A DNA stretch of 53,242 nucleotides, taken from Sporobacter sp963677825. GTDB lineage: Bacteria; Bacillota; Clostridia; Oscillospirales; Oscillospiraceae. Positions 34,996 to 47,923 of the stretch are shown here, piece after piece. The stretch covers positions 1-53,242 of the forward strand of contig CAXXEF010000002.1 in NCBI GenBank assembly GCA_963677825.2. Reading direction: 5' to 3'. Position 1 is the first letter of the stretch, and every line of letters begins with the position of its first letter. Below the pieces are notes generated by a model. It was not told where the DNA came from, searched no databases, and saw only the letters and a list, made by a program, of their open reading frames with translations. A program made the translations under genes and the position numbers.

Positions 34996-36552
34996 ATGAG
35001 CGCAAAAAAAGATAATAATAAGAACGGCACAGATGCGTTTAACTTGTCAGCGCATAAAGAGCATGAGAAAAAAGAGGACGATCGGGCGAAAAAGACGGCA
35101 CGCGCTGCGCTGATCACAGTAATTGTCGTAGCCATATTAGCTGGTGCCGCGATGTTTTTAAACTCCAGCTTTGTACGCCGGAACATGACGGCAGTTTCGA
35201 TCGGTGACGTGAAATATACGCTGACCGATTACAAGTATTATTTCCAAAATACGTATCTGCAGTATTACAGCACCATGAGCAGCATGGGCGACAGCAGTAT
35301 GCTGCCCGATGCGTCAAAAAGCCTGAAGAGCCAGATTTACGACCCCGAAACAGGCCAGACATGGTATGACTTCTTTGAGGTATATGCACTGGGGCAGATG
35401 AAGGAAGACAATAGAATCTATGTTGAAGCGCTTGCCGCGGGCTACGAGCTGACGGACGAGGACCGTGCGAACATGGAGTCGAGCATTGACAGCGTAGAGC
35501 AATCGGGTTATATGTACGGCGCAGCAGATCTGGATACGTACCTAAAGTCGATGTACGGTAAGGGTATGAATGAACAGGCTTATCGTAAGGCGCTCGAGCG
35601 TTCATTTTTAATTGACTCTTACACGCAGTATTTGTACAACAGTTATTCCTATACAGACGAGGAAATTGAAACGTATTACGATGAAAATTCCGATATGCTT
35701 GACCAGTTTACCTATCGGTATTTCCACATCACGGCCGAGGACTTCGACGAGACGGATTTAAGCGAAGAAGAAATCGAAGCCGCCGAGCAGGCAGCTATTG
35801 ACGCGGCGGTCGAGCGCGGCAACACGTATATCGAGGGCATCGCAGACGAGCAGGACTTCATTGATGCCGCACGCGATTACAATGCGGAAACAAATGCTGA
35901 CGATGATGCGACCAAGCGTGTCTACCAAGGTGATATGCTCGGTTCTATCTACGGTCCGTGGCTGCGCGAGTCGGCCCGCCAGGCCGGAGACATGACGGCC
36001 ATCGCGTCGTCGAACGGGTGCTATGTGGTCATGTTCCTCGGGCGTTCGGACAACCATTATCCGACTGTCGATGTCCAGACAATCGTTGTGACGCCGGAAG
36101 AGATCGACCCGGCCGATTACGCGGACGAAGAAACCTCCGACGCGTACGACGCGGCTGTTGCAGACGCAGAGCAGGTAGCTAAAGATACGGCACAAAAAAT
36201 CTACGACGAGTGGGTCGAAGCCGGTGCGACGCAGGAAAAGCTCACTGAACTGACCGAGACGTACGCCATAGAGATCAGCAGCGCAGACAGCGCTCTTCTC
36301 GAAGCTGTGCATCAAGCCCAGCTCAGTGAGCCGGTTAACACATGGCTGTTCGATACGGATCGTGCCGCCGGCGACTATGACATGATTGCAACCGACGATG
36401 CCGGCTACTATATCGTTTTCTATGCCGGTCAAAATGAGGCGTACAGCACCATCCTTGCCGATACGAAAATGCGCGACAAGGCCACACAGGAGTGGAAAGA
36501 AGGGCTGGCTGTCGTCGAACCTAAAACCACTTGGCTGATGCGGCTGGCATAA
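34996..36552 (+). CDS. Membrane-anchored PrsA/SurA-like peptidyl-prolyl isomerase-type protein
   Basis: A 518-residue protein. A charged cytoplasmic N-terminus (1-33) is followed by one membrane helix (about 36-57), a SurA-like helical region (65-235, with YYFQNTYLQYYS and KSMYGKGMNEQAYRKALERSFLIDSY), and a parvulin-like region (about 240-360, with YRYFHITAEDFDE and DMTAIASSNGCYVVMFLG). A second such stretch lies near 380-500. Key rotamase residues are not clear, so it may be a chaperone rather than an isomerase. It probably faces outside and helps fold secreted proteins. The ribosome binding site (GAAGGA) is weak and 11 bases away. Confidence 0.75.
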   Translation: MSAKKDNNKNGTDAFNLSAHKEHEKKEDDRAKKTARAALITVIVVAILAGAAMFLNSSFVRRNMTAVSIGDVKYTLTDYKYYFQNTYLQYYSTMSSMGDSSMLPDASKSLKSQIYDPETGQTWYDFFEVYALGQMKEDNRIYVEALAAGYELTDEDRANMESSIDSVEQSGYMYGAADLDTYLKSMYGKGMNEQAYRKALERSFLIDSYTQYLYNSYSYTDEEIETYYDENSDMLDQFTYRYFHITAEDFDETDLSEEEIEAAEQAAIDAAVERGNTYIEGIADEQDFIDAARDYNAETNADDDATKRVYQGDMLGSIYGPWLRESARQAGDMTAIASSNGCYVVMFLGRSDNHYPTVDVQTIVVTPEEIDPADYADEETSDAYDAAVADAEQVAKDTAQKIYDEWVEAGATQEKLTELTETYAIEISSADSALLEAVHQAQLSEPVNTWLFDTDRAAGDYDMIATDDAGYYIVFYAGQNEAYSTILADTKMRDKATQEWKEGLAVVEPKTTWLMRLA

Positions 36553-36677
36553 TCCTGTCTTGTTACTGTTTTATTACAATGTCGTGAACGTACTTGACCG
36601 GTGGTCTTAAAGCGCGTACAATAAAGACTATAACAACGAACCGGCACACCACACCGGCCCGAATACAATAATAGTCA

Positions 36678-36718
36678 AGAAAGCATGACAGCTTGCCTGT
36701 CATGCTTTCTATCTCTTT
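36678..36718 (+). terminator. Terminator downstream of the foldase-like gene
   Basis: A 14-bp stem (36678-36691 with 36697-36710), 5-base loop, then a T-rich tail. The remaining bases of the 36553-36851 gap hold no gene. Confidence 0.8.
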
Positions 36719-36806
36719 GAGACGCAGGACGCTGTAGACAACGTACCGGCCGCTATGCCGCTGCAGGGGGCGGCTATATAGTGGATTTTCCGTCCTATTA
36801 CAATAA

Positions 36807-36838
36807 AAAACGCCCGCACCATTTGGTGCGGGCGTTTT
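36807..36838 (-). terminator. Terminator after rplL
   Basis: A 14-bp stem (36807-36820 with 36825-36838), ATTT loop, ending in T-run on the minus strand. Confidence 0.92.
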
Positions 36839-36851
36839 AATTAAAGCGTTC

Positions 36852-37232
36852 TTATTTGACTTCGACAGTCGCGCCGACTTCGGCGAGCTTCTTCTGGAGC
36901 TCTTCGGCCTCGTCTTTGCTGATGCCTTCTTTGATATTCGCAGGCACGCCCTCGACGAGCGCCTTAGCTTCGGCAAGGCCGAGGCCGGTGATCGCGCGGA
37001 CTTCCTTGATGACCTTGATCTTCTCGGCGCCAAAGCTGGTCATGACGACGTCGAACTCGGTCTTCTCTTCAGCAGCAGCGGCGGCTTCAACCGGCGCGGC
37101 AACAGCAACAGCCGCAGGGGCAGCAGCCGAAACGCCGAATTCTTCTTCCAGCGCGTGGACGAGCTCACTGAGCTCAAGAACAGTCATATTCTTAACTTCT
37201 TCAATCAGAGCGGTTACTTTTTCGCTTGCCAT
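36852..37232 (-). CDS. rplL: 50S ribosomal protein L7/L12
   Basis: A 126-residue stalk protein. An N-terminal dimerisation region (1-33), an Ala/Pro-rich hinge (about 36-58) and the C-terminal domain with EFDVVMTSFGAEKIKVIKEVR and the conserved GLGLAEAKALVE are all intact. It binds translation factors to the ribosome. TGGAGG precedes the ATG at 37232. The gene follows rplJ after 63 bases, as in most bacteria. Confidence 0.98.
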   Translation of the reverse strand: MASEKVTALIEEVKNMTVLELSELVHALEEEFGVSAAAPAAVAVAAPVEAAAAAEEKTEFDVVMTSFGAEKIKVIKEVRAITGLGLAEAKALVEGVPANIKEGISKDEAEELQKKLAEVGATVEVK

Positions 37233-37295
37233 TATTATGTCCTCCATAATGTTCATTTTTAAAATAGTGACGGCGCGTTCGCCGGATATACCGCG

Positions 37296-37835
37296 TTATG
37301 CGGCTGTGTCGTTCTTTTTGTCTGCGATCGCCTGCAGCGCGACGGCAAGGCCGCGGATGTTGGCGTTGAGTACAGTTGCAAAGCCTGTGATCGGTGCGAT
37401 CATTGTGCCGAGCACCTGGGCCACGAGCACTTCCTTTGACGGCAGCTTCGCGAGCGCGTCAACTTCTGCCGGTGAGATCAGCTTGCCGTTAACAAATCCG
37501 GCCTTGATCTTGATCTTGGCGTCTTTTTTACCGGCGTATTCGCTGAGGATTTTTGCCGATGCGACGGGATCTTCTGCGCAGACGGCGAGGGCCGTCGTAC
37601 CGTTGAGGATCGGGTCAAGATCGTCAAAACCGACGTTTTTGGCAGCAAAGCGTGTCAGCGTGTTCTTTACGACGCTATAGTCGACGTTTGCAGCGCGCAG
37701 CGCACGGCGCATTTCTGTATCCTGCGCAACAGTGATGCCGGAGTAGTCGACGAGCACGCCGCCGGCATACTTAAGTTTTTCTGTCAAGTCTGCGACGATT
37801 GCTTGTTTCTCGCTGAGTACCTTATCATTGGGCAT
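37296..37835 (-). CDS. rplJ: 50S ribosomal protein L10
   Basis: A 179-residue protein that anchors the L7/L12 stalk. The segments VLSEKQAIVADLTEKLKYA, GVLVDYSGITVAQDTEMRR and VKNTLTRFAA are family hallmarks. The C-terminal helix ends with VALQAIADKK. In-frame codons upstream to 37919 lie in the leader RNA; ATG 37835, after GGAGGTG, is the start. L10 with L7/L12 regulates its own operon through the leader. rplA and rplK are not adjacent here: an exchanger gene lies upstream instead. Confidence 0.97.
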   Translation of the reverse strand: MPNDKVLSEKQAIVADLTEKLKYAGGVLVDYSGITVAQDTEMRRALRAANVDYSVVKNTLTRFAAKNVGFDDLDPILNGTTALAVCAEDPVASAKILSEYAGKKDAKIKIKAGFVNGKLISPAEVDALAKLPSKEVLVAQVLGTMIAPITGFATVLNANIRGLAVALQAIADKKNDTAA

Positions 37836-37873
37836 GGTTTTCAATTCACCTCCGCTAATATCAAGTAGCGTCC

Positions 37874-37989
37874 AAATAAAAAAGCCCCCGTGCCAAAGGC
37901 AGGGGACAATAGCAATCAATAATCTGAATGCCGTCTCCTCGGCAGGACTTACGCGGCAAGCCGCACCTGCTGTCTTTGGAACGCCACGT
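37874..37989 (-). ncRNA. Ribosomal protein L10 leader (autoregulatory)
   Basis: Between the promoter and rplJ, the minus strand carries GACAGCAGGTG, then a GCGGC-TT-GCCGC hairpin, and AAGTCCTGCCGAGG, the arrangement of the L10-leader RNA bound by the L10(L12)4 complex. It ends in a hairpin CCCCTGCC...GGCACGGGGG followed by a run of six T, an attenuator. Confidence 0.8.
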
Positions 37990-37990
37990 A

Positions 37991-38019
37991 ATAATAACAG
38001 ACTTTTATACAGCTGTCAA
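37991..38019 (-). promoter_or_regulatory. Promoter of rplJ-rplL
   Basis: On the minus strand consensus TTGACA (38019-38014), 17-base spacer, TATTAT (37996-37991). Very strong. Confidence 0.85.
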
Positions 38020-38081
38020 CAAAAAAGTTGCAGTTTCCGGGCTTATACGCGTATCGGCGCCAAATCAGTCAAGATCGGCGC

Positions 38082-39071
38082 TTACGCCATCGACGTATAG
38101 ATTTTAATGGCGAGATACGCGACATAGGCCGTCAGCAGCACGATACCGGCCGAGCGCTTGATCTCGCGCCGGCGCAGCGCAACGATGAAGACGAAGAGCG
38201 TCAGGGCTTCCAGTGCGATCATATCAAAGCGCAGTGACCGTGCGCCGCCGATCGGCGAAATACTTGCTGTGACTCCGAGCACGAGCAGTGTATTGATGAT
38301 GTTGCTGCCGATGCAGTTGCCAAGCACGATTTCCGGCTCTTTTTTACGTGCGGCAATGATGCTGGTAATCAGCTCAGGCATATTCGTCGCAATCGCAACG
38401 ACGGTTAAGCCGATCAGCGTTTCGGACAGCCCGAAGCTTTGGGCGATATCCGAGCTGCTCGTGACAGTCAGCCGTCCGCCGAGAAATAGCCCGCCGAGCG
38501 CCAGGATCGAGAAGATCCACAGCTTGACGATGCTTGAACCGTCGTCTTGAACAGGCTCGATAACGAGGCCGTTATTGTCGCCGTCGGTGTCGATGTCGCC
38601 TTCGGCGTCAATGCGGATACGCCGAGACAGACGCGCACTGTTGACGATATAGACCATGAATAATACAAATAAAACGAGCAGGATGATACCGTCCAAGAGG
38701 CTCAGGACGCCGTCAATGAGCATGAGCAGGCCAAGCACGAACTGGATACCGAGCAGAATCGGCAATTCGCGCTGCACGACCGAGTCTCTGACGCGCAGCG
38801 TTGAGATGACAGCGGCAATACCGACAATCATGCCGATGTTCGACATCGAGCTGCCGACGACATTACCCAGAGAAAGCTCATTGATGCCGCTGGTACCCGC
38901 GGCGATGCCGACGGCCAGCTCCGGCGCGCTCGTGCCGAACGCCACGACGGTGATGCCGATAATGAACGACGATACGCCGTACCGCCGCGCAATCTTCGCG
39001 GAGGCGTCGATGAGCACGCTTGCGCTGAAAATCGTCACGCCGAGCCCAAGTATTAATAATAGAAACGACAT
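38082..39071 (-). CDS. Calcium/sodium antiporter (NCX/CaCA family, YrbG-like)
   Basis: A 329-residue membrane exchanger with ten predicted helices in two inverted halves. The alpha-1 repeat has VVAFGTSAPELAVGIAAG and SLGNVVGSSMSNIGMIVG. The alpha-2 repeat has VVAIATNMPELITSIIAA and LGNCIGSNIINTLLVLG, with the ion-binding Glu in each PEL. A Asp-rich cytoplasmic loop (about 155-177, EGDIDTDGDNNG) resembles calcium-sensing acidic loops. It exchanges Ca2+ for Na+ or H+. ATG 39071 follows a GAGGG site. Confidence 0.93.
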   Translation of the reverse strand: MSFLLLILGLGVTIFSASVLIDASAKIARRYGVSSFIIGITVVAFGTSAPELAVGIAAGTSGINELSLGNVVGSSMSNIGMIVGIAAVISTLRVRDSVVQRELPILLGIQFVLGLLMLIDGVLSLLDGIILLVLFVLFMVYIVNSARLSRRIRIDAEGDIDTDGDNNGLVIEPVQDDGSSIVKLWIFSILALGGLFLGGRLTVTSSSDIAQSFGLSETLIGLTVVAIATNMPELITSIIAARKKEPEIVLGNCIGSNIINTLLVLGVTASISPIGGARSLRFDMIALEALTLFVFIVALRRREIKRSAGIVLLTAYVAYLAIKIYTSMA

Positions 39072-39164
39072 ACGAATCCCTCAGTGTGCTTTTTCTTACG
39101 CTTATAGTCTGTCCGATCAGCGTCAGCTCATTAAAAGAGCGCCTGAAAGTAGTTCATGCATAAA

Positions 39165-39189
39165 ACGGGGCGGCATAGCGCCGCCCCGT
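39165..39189 (-). terminator. Terminator of the carA-carB operon
   Basis: A 10-bp GC-rich stem (39165-39174 with 39180-39189), 5-base loop, followed by TTTT on the minus strand, 14 bases after the carB-dapF stop. Confidence 0.88.
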
Positions 39190-39202
39190 ATCCAAGTGTG
39201 TA

Positions 39203-43247
<4,045 letters not shown>

Positions 43248-43261
<14 letters not shown>

Positions 43262-44339
43262 TCGATTTCGCCTCCTTCATCCGGTCGATGAATTTGTCAA
43301 ACAGCCACTTTGAGTCAAGCGGACCGGCGCACGCTTCGGGATGGAACTGGACGGAAAAAACGGGGATATCGTTGTAGGTGACACCTTCACACGTCCCGTC
43401 ATTGCAGTTGACGTACGACGCGTGTGCGCTCGCCGGCAGCGAGTCGGACATGACGGCGTAGCCGTGGTTCTGACTCGTGACGAACACGCGGCCTGAGTCT
43501 ATTTCAAGCACCGGCTGATTGGCGCCGCGGTGCCCGTAGTGCAGCTTTTTCGTTTCGGCGCCCTGACTGAGCGCGAGCAACTGATGCCCCAGACAGATCC
43601 CGAACGTTGGGATGTTTTGTGTACAGAGCTTTCGGAGCTCTAAGATGATCTGTACGTTGTCGGCCGGGTCGCCCGGGCCATTGGTGAGCATAACACCATC
43701 CGGCTTCATTGCGGCGATTTCTTCTGCCGTCGTATTCCACGGCAAGACCGTGACGGTGCAGCCGCGCTTCGCGAGTTCGCGCGCGATGTTGCTTTTAGCG
43801 CCGAAGTCCCACAGCGCGACGCGGTATTGGGGATTCTCCGCTTCAAGCGTATACGCCGTTTTTGTCGAGGTGTTTTCGACGCTCTCTTTTATAACGTAGG
43901 CATGGAGCTCATCCCACTCGGCTTGCGTCAGCGTCGGCTTTTTCGATATTTTCGCATTCATGACGCCCGATTCGCGCACAATCTTGGTGACGGCGCGCGT
44001 GTCGATGCCGTAGAGCCCGGGGATCTTATGATCACGCAAAAAAGTGTCAAGTTCACCTTCACATCGAAAATTCGAAGGCTCCTGACACCACTCTCTGACA
44101 ATATACGCTTTTACCTGAACGTCGCCGCTTTCAAAATCGGGGGAAATCACGCCGTAATTACCGATAAGCGGGAAGGTTTGAATGACGATCTGCCCGTAAT
44201 AACTCGGGTCTGTCAATGTTTCGAGATACCCGGTCATCCCGGTGTTGAAAACGAGCTCTCCGATCGATTCCGCTTCATAGCCGAAACTAGTTCCCTCGAA
44301 GACGGCGCCGTTTTCCAATATCAAATACGCAGTGCTCAT
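43248..44339 (-). CDS. carA: Carbamoyl-phosphate synthase small (glutamine amidotransferase) subunit
   Basis: A 363-residue subunit that hydrolyses glutamine and channels ammonia to CarB. An N-terminal CPSase_sm domain (1-130, with FGYEAESIGELVFNTGMTGYLE) is followed by a class I amidotransferase domain. The nucleophile Cys is in PTFGICLGHQLLAL, and the His-Glu pair in VQFHPEACAGP. It overlaps the start of carB by 14 bases, so synthesis of the subunits is coupled. AGGAGG precedes ATG 44339. No pyrimidine attenuator is visible in the short leader. Confidence 0.96.
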
Positions 44340-44368
44340 GCGCGGCCCTCCTGTATGTTACTCAGAAG

Positions 44369-44397
44369 ATTGTAACATAAACACAACACGACAACAA
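44369..44397 (-). promoter_or_regulatory. Promoter of carA-carB
   Basis: On the minus strand TTGTTG (44397-44392), 17-base spacer, TACAAT (44374-44369), 30 bases before the carA start. Confidence 0.6.
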
Positions 44398-44571
44398 GTG
44401 CAACTTTTGTGGAAAATTGCACGTCTTGGCGCCGTCGGGTTATATATAATAACACGGATATTTAGAGGAACGGGGCATATTATTCATCGGCGTCCCGATC
44501 GGCATCGAAATACCTGCATGCCAAGCCGTGTGGGACAGGCCGCGAGAAGCTGCCGCACGTCGTAAATCGCG

Positions 44572-44600
44572 TTGACATTTAATAGGAAGCATGCTACCAT
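44572..44600 (+). promoter_or_regulatory. Promoter of the marR-type gene
   Basis: TTGACA (44572-44577), 17-base spacer, TACCAT (44595-44600). The gap 44340-44638 holds this promoter and that of carA; I see no gene in it. Confidence 0.65.
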
Positions 44601-44638
44601 ACAAGAATAACGTAATTAGTCGGGAAATGAGGATTACT

Positions 44639-45073
44639 GTGGAAGAAGAAAAGCTTGGCTTGTTATTCAGGCGGATTTCCCACGGGATAAAAAAAGAGAC
44701 GGACAAAAACTTGAAACGGCTCAACCTGACAATGTCGCAGGGGCTGGTTTTGGAATACTTGAACAACACGTCTGAACCGCATTTGACGCAAAAGGGTATT
44801 GAGCAGCATTTTAATCTGCAGCACCCGACGGTCAGCGGCATTTTAAAGCGTTTGGAGAAAAACGGCTTTATAACCACAGCCGTCAGTCAGAAGGATCGGC
44901 GCGTTAAGGACATCTTTCTAACCGACAAGGCACATGAGATCGAGCAGGTTGCCCGCAGAGACAAAAAGCAGATGGAAGAAACGTTTACAAAAGGTCTTTC
45001 GAAAAAAGAAATCGACACGCTGCGTCAGCTGCTCGGCCGCATCATCGACAATATGGCCGAGGAGTTCAAATAA
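44639..45073 (+). CDS. MarR family transcriptional regulator
   Basis: A 144-residue winged-helix regulator. An N-terminal dimerisation helix precedes the domain with LNLTMSQGLVLEYLN, the recognition helix NLQHPTVSGILKRLEKNGFI and the wing VSQKDRRVKDIFLT. A C-terminal helix pair completes the dimer interface. Family members repress nearby genes and release DNA on binding small aromatic or metal ligands; no clear target is adjacent on the same strand. The start is probably GTG 44639 with TGAGGA six bases before, although the frame is open to an ATG at 44591. Confidence 0.9.
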   Translation: MEEEKLGLLFRRISHGIKKETDKNLKRLNLTMSQGLVLEYLNNTSEPHLTQKGIEQHFNLQHPTVSGILKRLEKNGFITTAVSQKDRRVKDIFLTDKAHEIEQVARRDKKQMEETFTKGLSKKEIDTLRQLLGRIIDNMAEEFK

Positions 45074-45079
45074 CAGAGA

Positions 45080-45110
45080 AAAGGAGCGGATTCATCCGCT
45101 CCTTTATTAT
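45080..45110. terminator. Terminator after the marR-type gene
   Basis: An 11-bp stem (45080-45090 with 45095-45105), TTCA loop, followed by TATT. It lies between convergent genes. Confidence 0.85.
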
Positions 45111-45511
45111 TTACCAAAGCATTTAATAATTGCTATTACGATCCAAGCGACTGAAATTAACCAAGGTATAAAACTACCTGGCATTAGCCAAAAACAACGA
45201 CCTTCATTTATCCCCCAATAAAGCAATTCCTTATCTGCATTATTTGTTTCTGCTTTATATAGATCTTTGAGTTTATCAATACTTGAGTTTGCTTTTTTTG
45301 TGGCTATACCGACTGAAATGCCTATAGAAAGACCGACGACACAAATGATATAAACAAGACAAGCGTTTTTATCAAAAGCAAAAGCAAGTGCAGCAAACAG
45401 TAAGCCTTGGAATGTACCCAGCCAAGTAAGCCGATGGTTGATGAGGTTATTTTCGCGGGTGATTGCATCAACATATACTTTGATCGTAATTTTGTCTTCG
45501 TCTTCTATCAA
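45107..45511 (-). CDS. Small membrane protein, unknown function, AT-rich
   Basis: A protein of about 134 residues with three predicted membrane helices (around 33-50, 52-72 and 110-130). The N-terminal part, with the RENNLINHRLTWLGTFQGLLFAA pattern split around the first helix, is seen in many small membrane proteins of unknown role. I do not recognise a named family. The start is uncertain: TTG 45511 follows a GGGGG site by six bases, TTG 45517 is closer. The gene is much AT-richer than its neighbours, suggesting transfer. Confidence 0.6.
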   Translation of the reverse strand: MIEDEDKITIKVYVDAITRENNLINHRLTWLGTFQGLLFAALAFAFDKNACLVYIICVVGLSIGISVGIATKKANSSIDKLKDLYKAETNNADKELLYWGINEGRCFWLMPGSFIPWLISVAWIVIAIIKCFGK

Positions 45512-45546
45512 AACCAAAACCCCCTTATAAATATCAGAGTGTTTGC

Positions 45547-45879
45547 TTAGTCCCAGTCTTTCCAGACGTCGGGCTGAAAGCCGACAGTGGCCTTTTTGCC
45601 GTTGCGGACGATCGGGGTTTTGATGAGCTGCGGGTTTTCCAAGAGTTTTTCGGCCTTCGCGTCATCTGTGGCAAGATAGGCAACGAGCTCGGCACCATTC
45701 GCTTTATCGTCAATCATGGCGCTGAGACCGACGGCGGAGCGGACGCTGTTGAATTCGCCGCGGCTCATCCCGTAGCGGACGAGGTCGATGCTTTGATATT
45801 TGATGCGCCGTTCCTTGAAGTACCGCTCGGCCTTTTTTGTCTCAAAGCATTTGGATTTTCCGAATATTTGTATGTTCAT
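45547..45879 (-). CDS. ArsC/Spx-family thioredoxin-fold protein
   Basis: A 110-residue protein of the ArsC-like family. It has a single N-terminal Cys in KSKCFETKKAERYFKER, lacking the second Cys of a Spx CxxC, and the C-terminal TPIVRNGKKATVGF strand. It may be an arsenate-reductase-like or Spx-like regulator; the exact function is not clear from sequence. GGAG lies seven bases before ATG 45879; a nearer ATG (45885) is too close to that site. It is followed by no partner gene. Confidence 0.8.
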   Translation of the reverse strand: MNIQIFGKSKCFETKKAERYFKERRIKYQSIDLVRYGMSRGEFNSVRSAVGLSAMIDDKANGAELVAYLATDDAKAEKLLENPQLIKTPIVRNGKKATVGFQPDVWKDWD

Positions 45880-45905
45880 GCCCATACTCCATACAATAAA
45901 GTTTA

Positions 45906-45938
45906 GAGCATTCCCATGCCTGCGGCGGGGGAATGCTC
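45906..45938. terminator. Hairpin after RNase J gene
   Basis: GAGCATTCCC (45906-45915) pairs with GGGAATGCTC (45929-45938), 13-base loop, 17 bases after the RNase J stop on the minus strand. The T-tail is weak. Confidence 0.6.
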
Positions 45939-45954
45939 GTTTTGTTGATGTGGA

Positions 45955-47613
45955 TTAAATCTCGGTTACGACAGGCAGGATCATGGGGTTGCGCTTGGTT
46001 TTCTTATACAGGTAGTGGGATAGGTCGGTCTTAATGCTGCCCTTGAGCGCGGCGTGGTCGGTAATCTTGTTCGCGGCGCATCGGTCGAGCGCGGCGGTGA
46101 CGATCTCCTTGAGCTCGCGCATCATGTCTTCGGATTCCTTGACATAGATGAAGCCGCGTGTGATGATGTCGGGTCCGGTGATTAAGCTGCCGTCCTCGCT
46201 GGAGACGTTAACGAGCACGACGATCATGCCGTCCTCCGCGAGGTGCTTGCGGTCACGCAGCACGACCGCGCCGACATCGCCGACGCCGGTGCCGTCAACG
46301 AACACCTTGCCCGATGGAACGGTGCCGTTTTTCTTAAGGCTGCGGGGCGTCAGCTCCATCACGTCTCCAATTTCGGAGACGAGGATGTTTTTGGGATCCA
46401 TGCCCATCTGCTGGGCAAGCTTGGCATGCGTGCGCAGATGACGATACTCGCCGTGCAGCGGAATGAAAAACTTCGGCTTGACAAGCGCCATGATCATTTT
46501 GAGCTCTTCTTGATAGGCGTGGCCGGACACGTGCAGCTCAGACTGCCGGTCGTAGATGACGTTGGCACCGCGGCGGAACAGCTCGTCGACGACGCGGCTG
46601 ACCGTCTTCTCATTGCCGGGAATTGCCGACGCGGAGATGATAACCGTGTCGCCGGGTTTGATCTCGACCTGCCGGTGATCGGAAAACGCCATGCGGTACA
46701 AAGCACTCATGGTTTCGCCCTGAGAGCCGGTGGTGACGATAACGACCTTTTCCGGCGGCATACCCTTGATCTGATGCAGTTCAACGAGCACGCCCTTGGG
46801 GATCGTCATAACGCCCAGCTCTGTGGCGACGCGGATGATGTTTTCCATGCTGCGCCCTGTCACGGCGACGCGCCGTCCGTATTTGGCCGCGTAATTAACG
46901 ACCTGCTGGAGGCGGTGAACGTTGGAGGCAAACGTCGTGACGATGATGCGTGAGGTACAGCTGCGGAACAGCTCGTCAAACCGCTTGCCGACGCTACTTT
47001 CCGAGACGGAATAGCCCGGCTTCTCGACGTTTGTGGAGTCGGCCAGCAGGGCAAGGACGCCCTTGCTGCCCAGATCGCCAAAACGCGCGAGGTCGATCAT
47101 CCCGCCGGAGATCGGTGTTGTGTCGATTTTAAAGTCGCCGGTGTGGATAATCATGCCGTGCGGCGTCTTGATTGCCAGCGAGACAGCACCGGGAATCGAG
47201 TGGTTGATGCGTAATAGCTCCACCTTAAAGCACCCGACCTTGAAAGACTCGCCGGGCTGAAGCGTATTGAGTTCTGTTGATTTTAACAGGCCGTGCTCCG
47301 TGAGCTTGACTTGCAGCAGTCCCGTTGTCATGGGGGTGGCGTAGATCGGCATGTTCAGTTCGCGCAGTAGATACGGCACGGCGCCGATATGGTCTTCGTG
47401 TCCGTGCGTGATAACCAGCGCGCGGACCTTGTTTTTATTCTTGACGAGATAGGTGAAATCGGGAATAACAATATCAACCCCGTACATCTCGTCGTCGGGG
47501 AAGCCGAGACCGCAGTCGACGAGCAGAATGTCGCCGCCATATTCGTACACAGTCAGGTTCTTGCCGATCTCGCCGAGACCGCCAAGTGATATGATTTTTA
47601 GTTTTTCTGCCAT
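45955..47613 (-). CDS. rnj: Ribonuclease J
   Basis: A 552-residue metallo-beta-lactamase/beta-CASP nuclease, the Firmicutes 5'-exonuclease and endonuclease for mRNA decay and rRNA maturation. The zinc-binding HGHEDHIG is at residues 70-77. Later motifs are HTGDFKID, FASNVHRLQQV (beta-CASP), SGHAYQEELK and PLHGEYRHL. The C-terminal domain (about 450-552) is complete. AAGGAG precedes ATG 47613. A promoter at 47895-47923 gives a 5' leader of nearly 280 bases with no gene. Confidence 0.96.
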   Translation of the reverse strand: MAEKLKIISLGGLGEIGKNLTVYEYGGDILLVDCGLGFPDDEMYGVDIVIPDFTYLVKNKNKVRALVITHGHEDHIGAVPYLLRELNMPIYATPMTTGLLQVKLTEHGLLKSTELNTLQPGESFKVGCFKVELLRINHSIPGAVSLAIKTPHGMIIHTGDFKIDTTPISGGMIDLARFGDLGSKGVLALLADSTNVEKPGYSVSESSVGKRFDELFRSCTSRIIVTTFASNVHRLQQVVNYAAKYGRRVAVTGRSMENIIRVATELGVMTIPKGVLVELHQIKGMPPEKVVIVTTGSQGETMSALYRMAFSDHRQVEIKPGDTVIISASAIPGNEKTVSRVVDELFRRGANVIYDRQSELHVSGHAYQEELKMIMALVKPKFFIPLHGEYRHLRTHAKLAQQMGMDPKNILVSEIGDVMELTPRSLKKNGTVPSGKVFVDGTGVGDVGAVVLRDRKHLAEDGMIVVLVNVSSEDGSLITGPDIITRGFIYVKESEDMMRELKEIVTAALDRCAANKITDHAALKGSIKTDLSHYLYKKTKRNPMILPVVTEI

Positions 47614-47894
47614 GAAATAAGTGTTCTCCTTACAAATTAGTTGGGTGCGTTATGTAGGGTATTTGAACACACGTCAACAACAGCTCAAAGCATATACGGT
47701 GGTCCGAGGCCCTGAATCGCCCCGACCGGCTCATTGCTTTGATCTGATCATCGGTGTTCGTCCTAATAAAAAGTACATGCGTACATAATGCCAAAATTAG
47801 ATCTTAATGCCACCGGCGTCAGTATCGCCTTGTGGCTTCAATTATTATATAAGCAGGATTTAATCCTATTATACCCAAAACTTAAAACAGTAGT

Positions 47895-47923
47895 ATTATA
47901 GTATGAAAAGTGAGCAGAGTCAA
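47895..47923 (-). promoter_or_regulatory. Promoter of rnj
   Basis: On the minus strand TTGACT (47923-47918), 17-base spacer, consensus TATAAT (47900-47895). The -35 half lies inside the duplicated segment. The 47614-47894 stretch is leader only; a palindrome AGGATTTAATCCT sits near 47855-47867. Confidence 0.65.

Noticed and set aside
44340..44638. Pyrimidine attenuator or riboswitch before carA
   Set aside because: The carA leader after the predicted promoter is only about 25 bases long with no hairpins.
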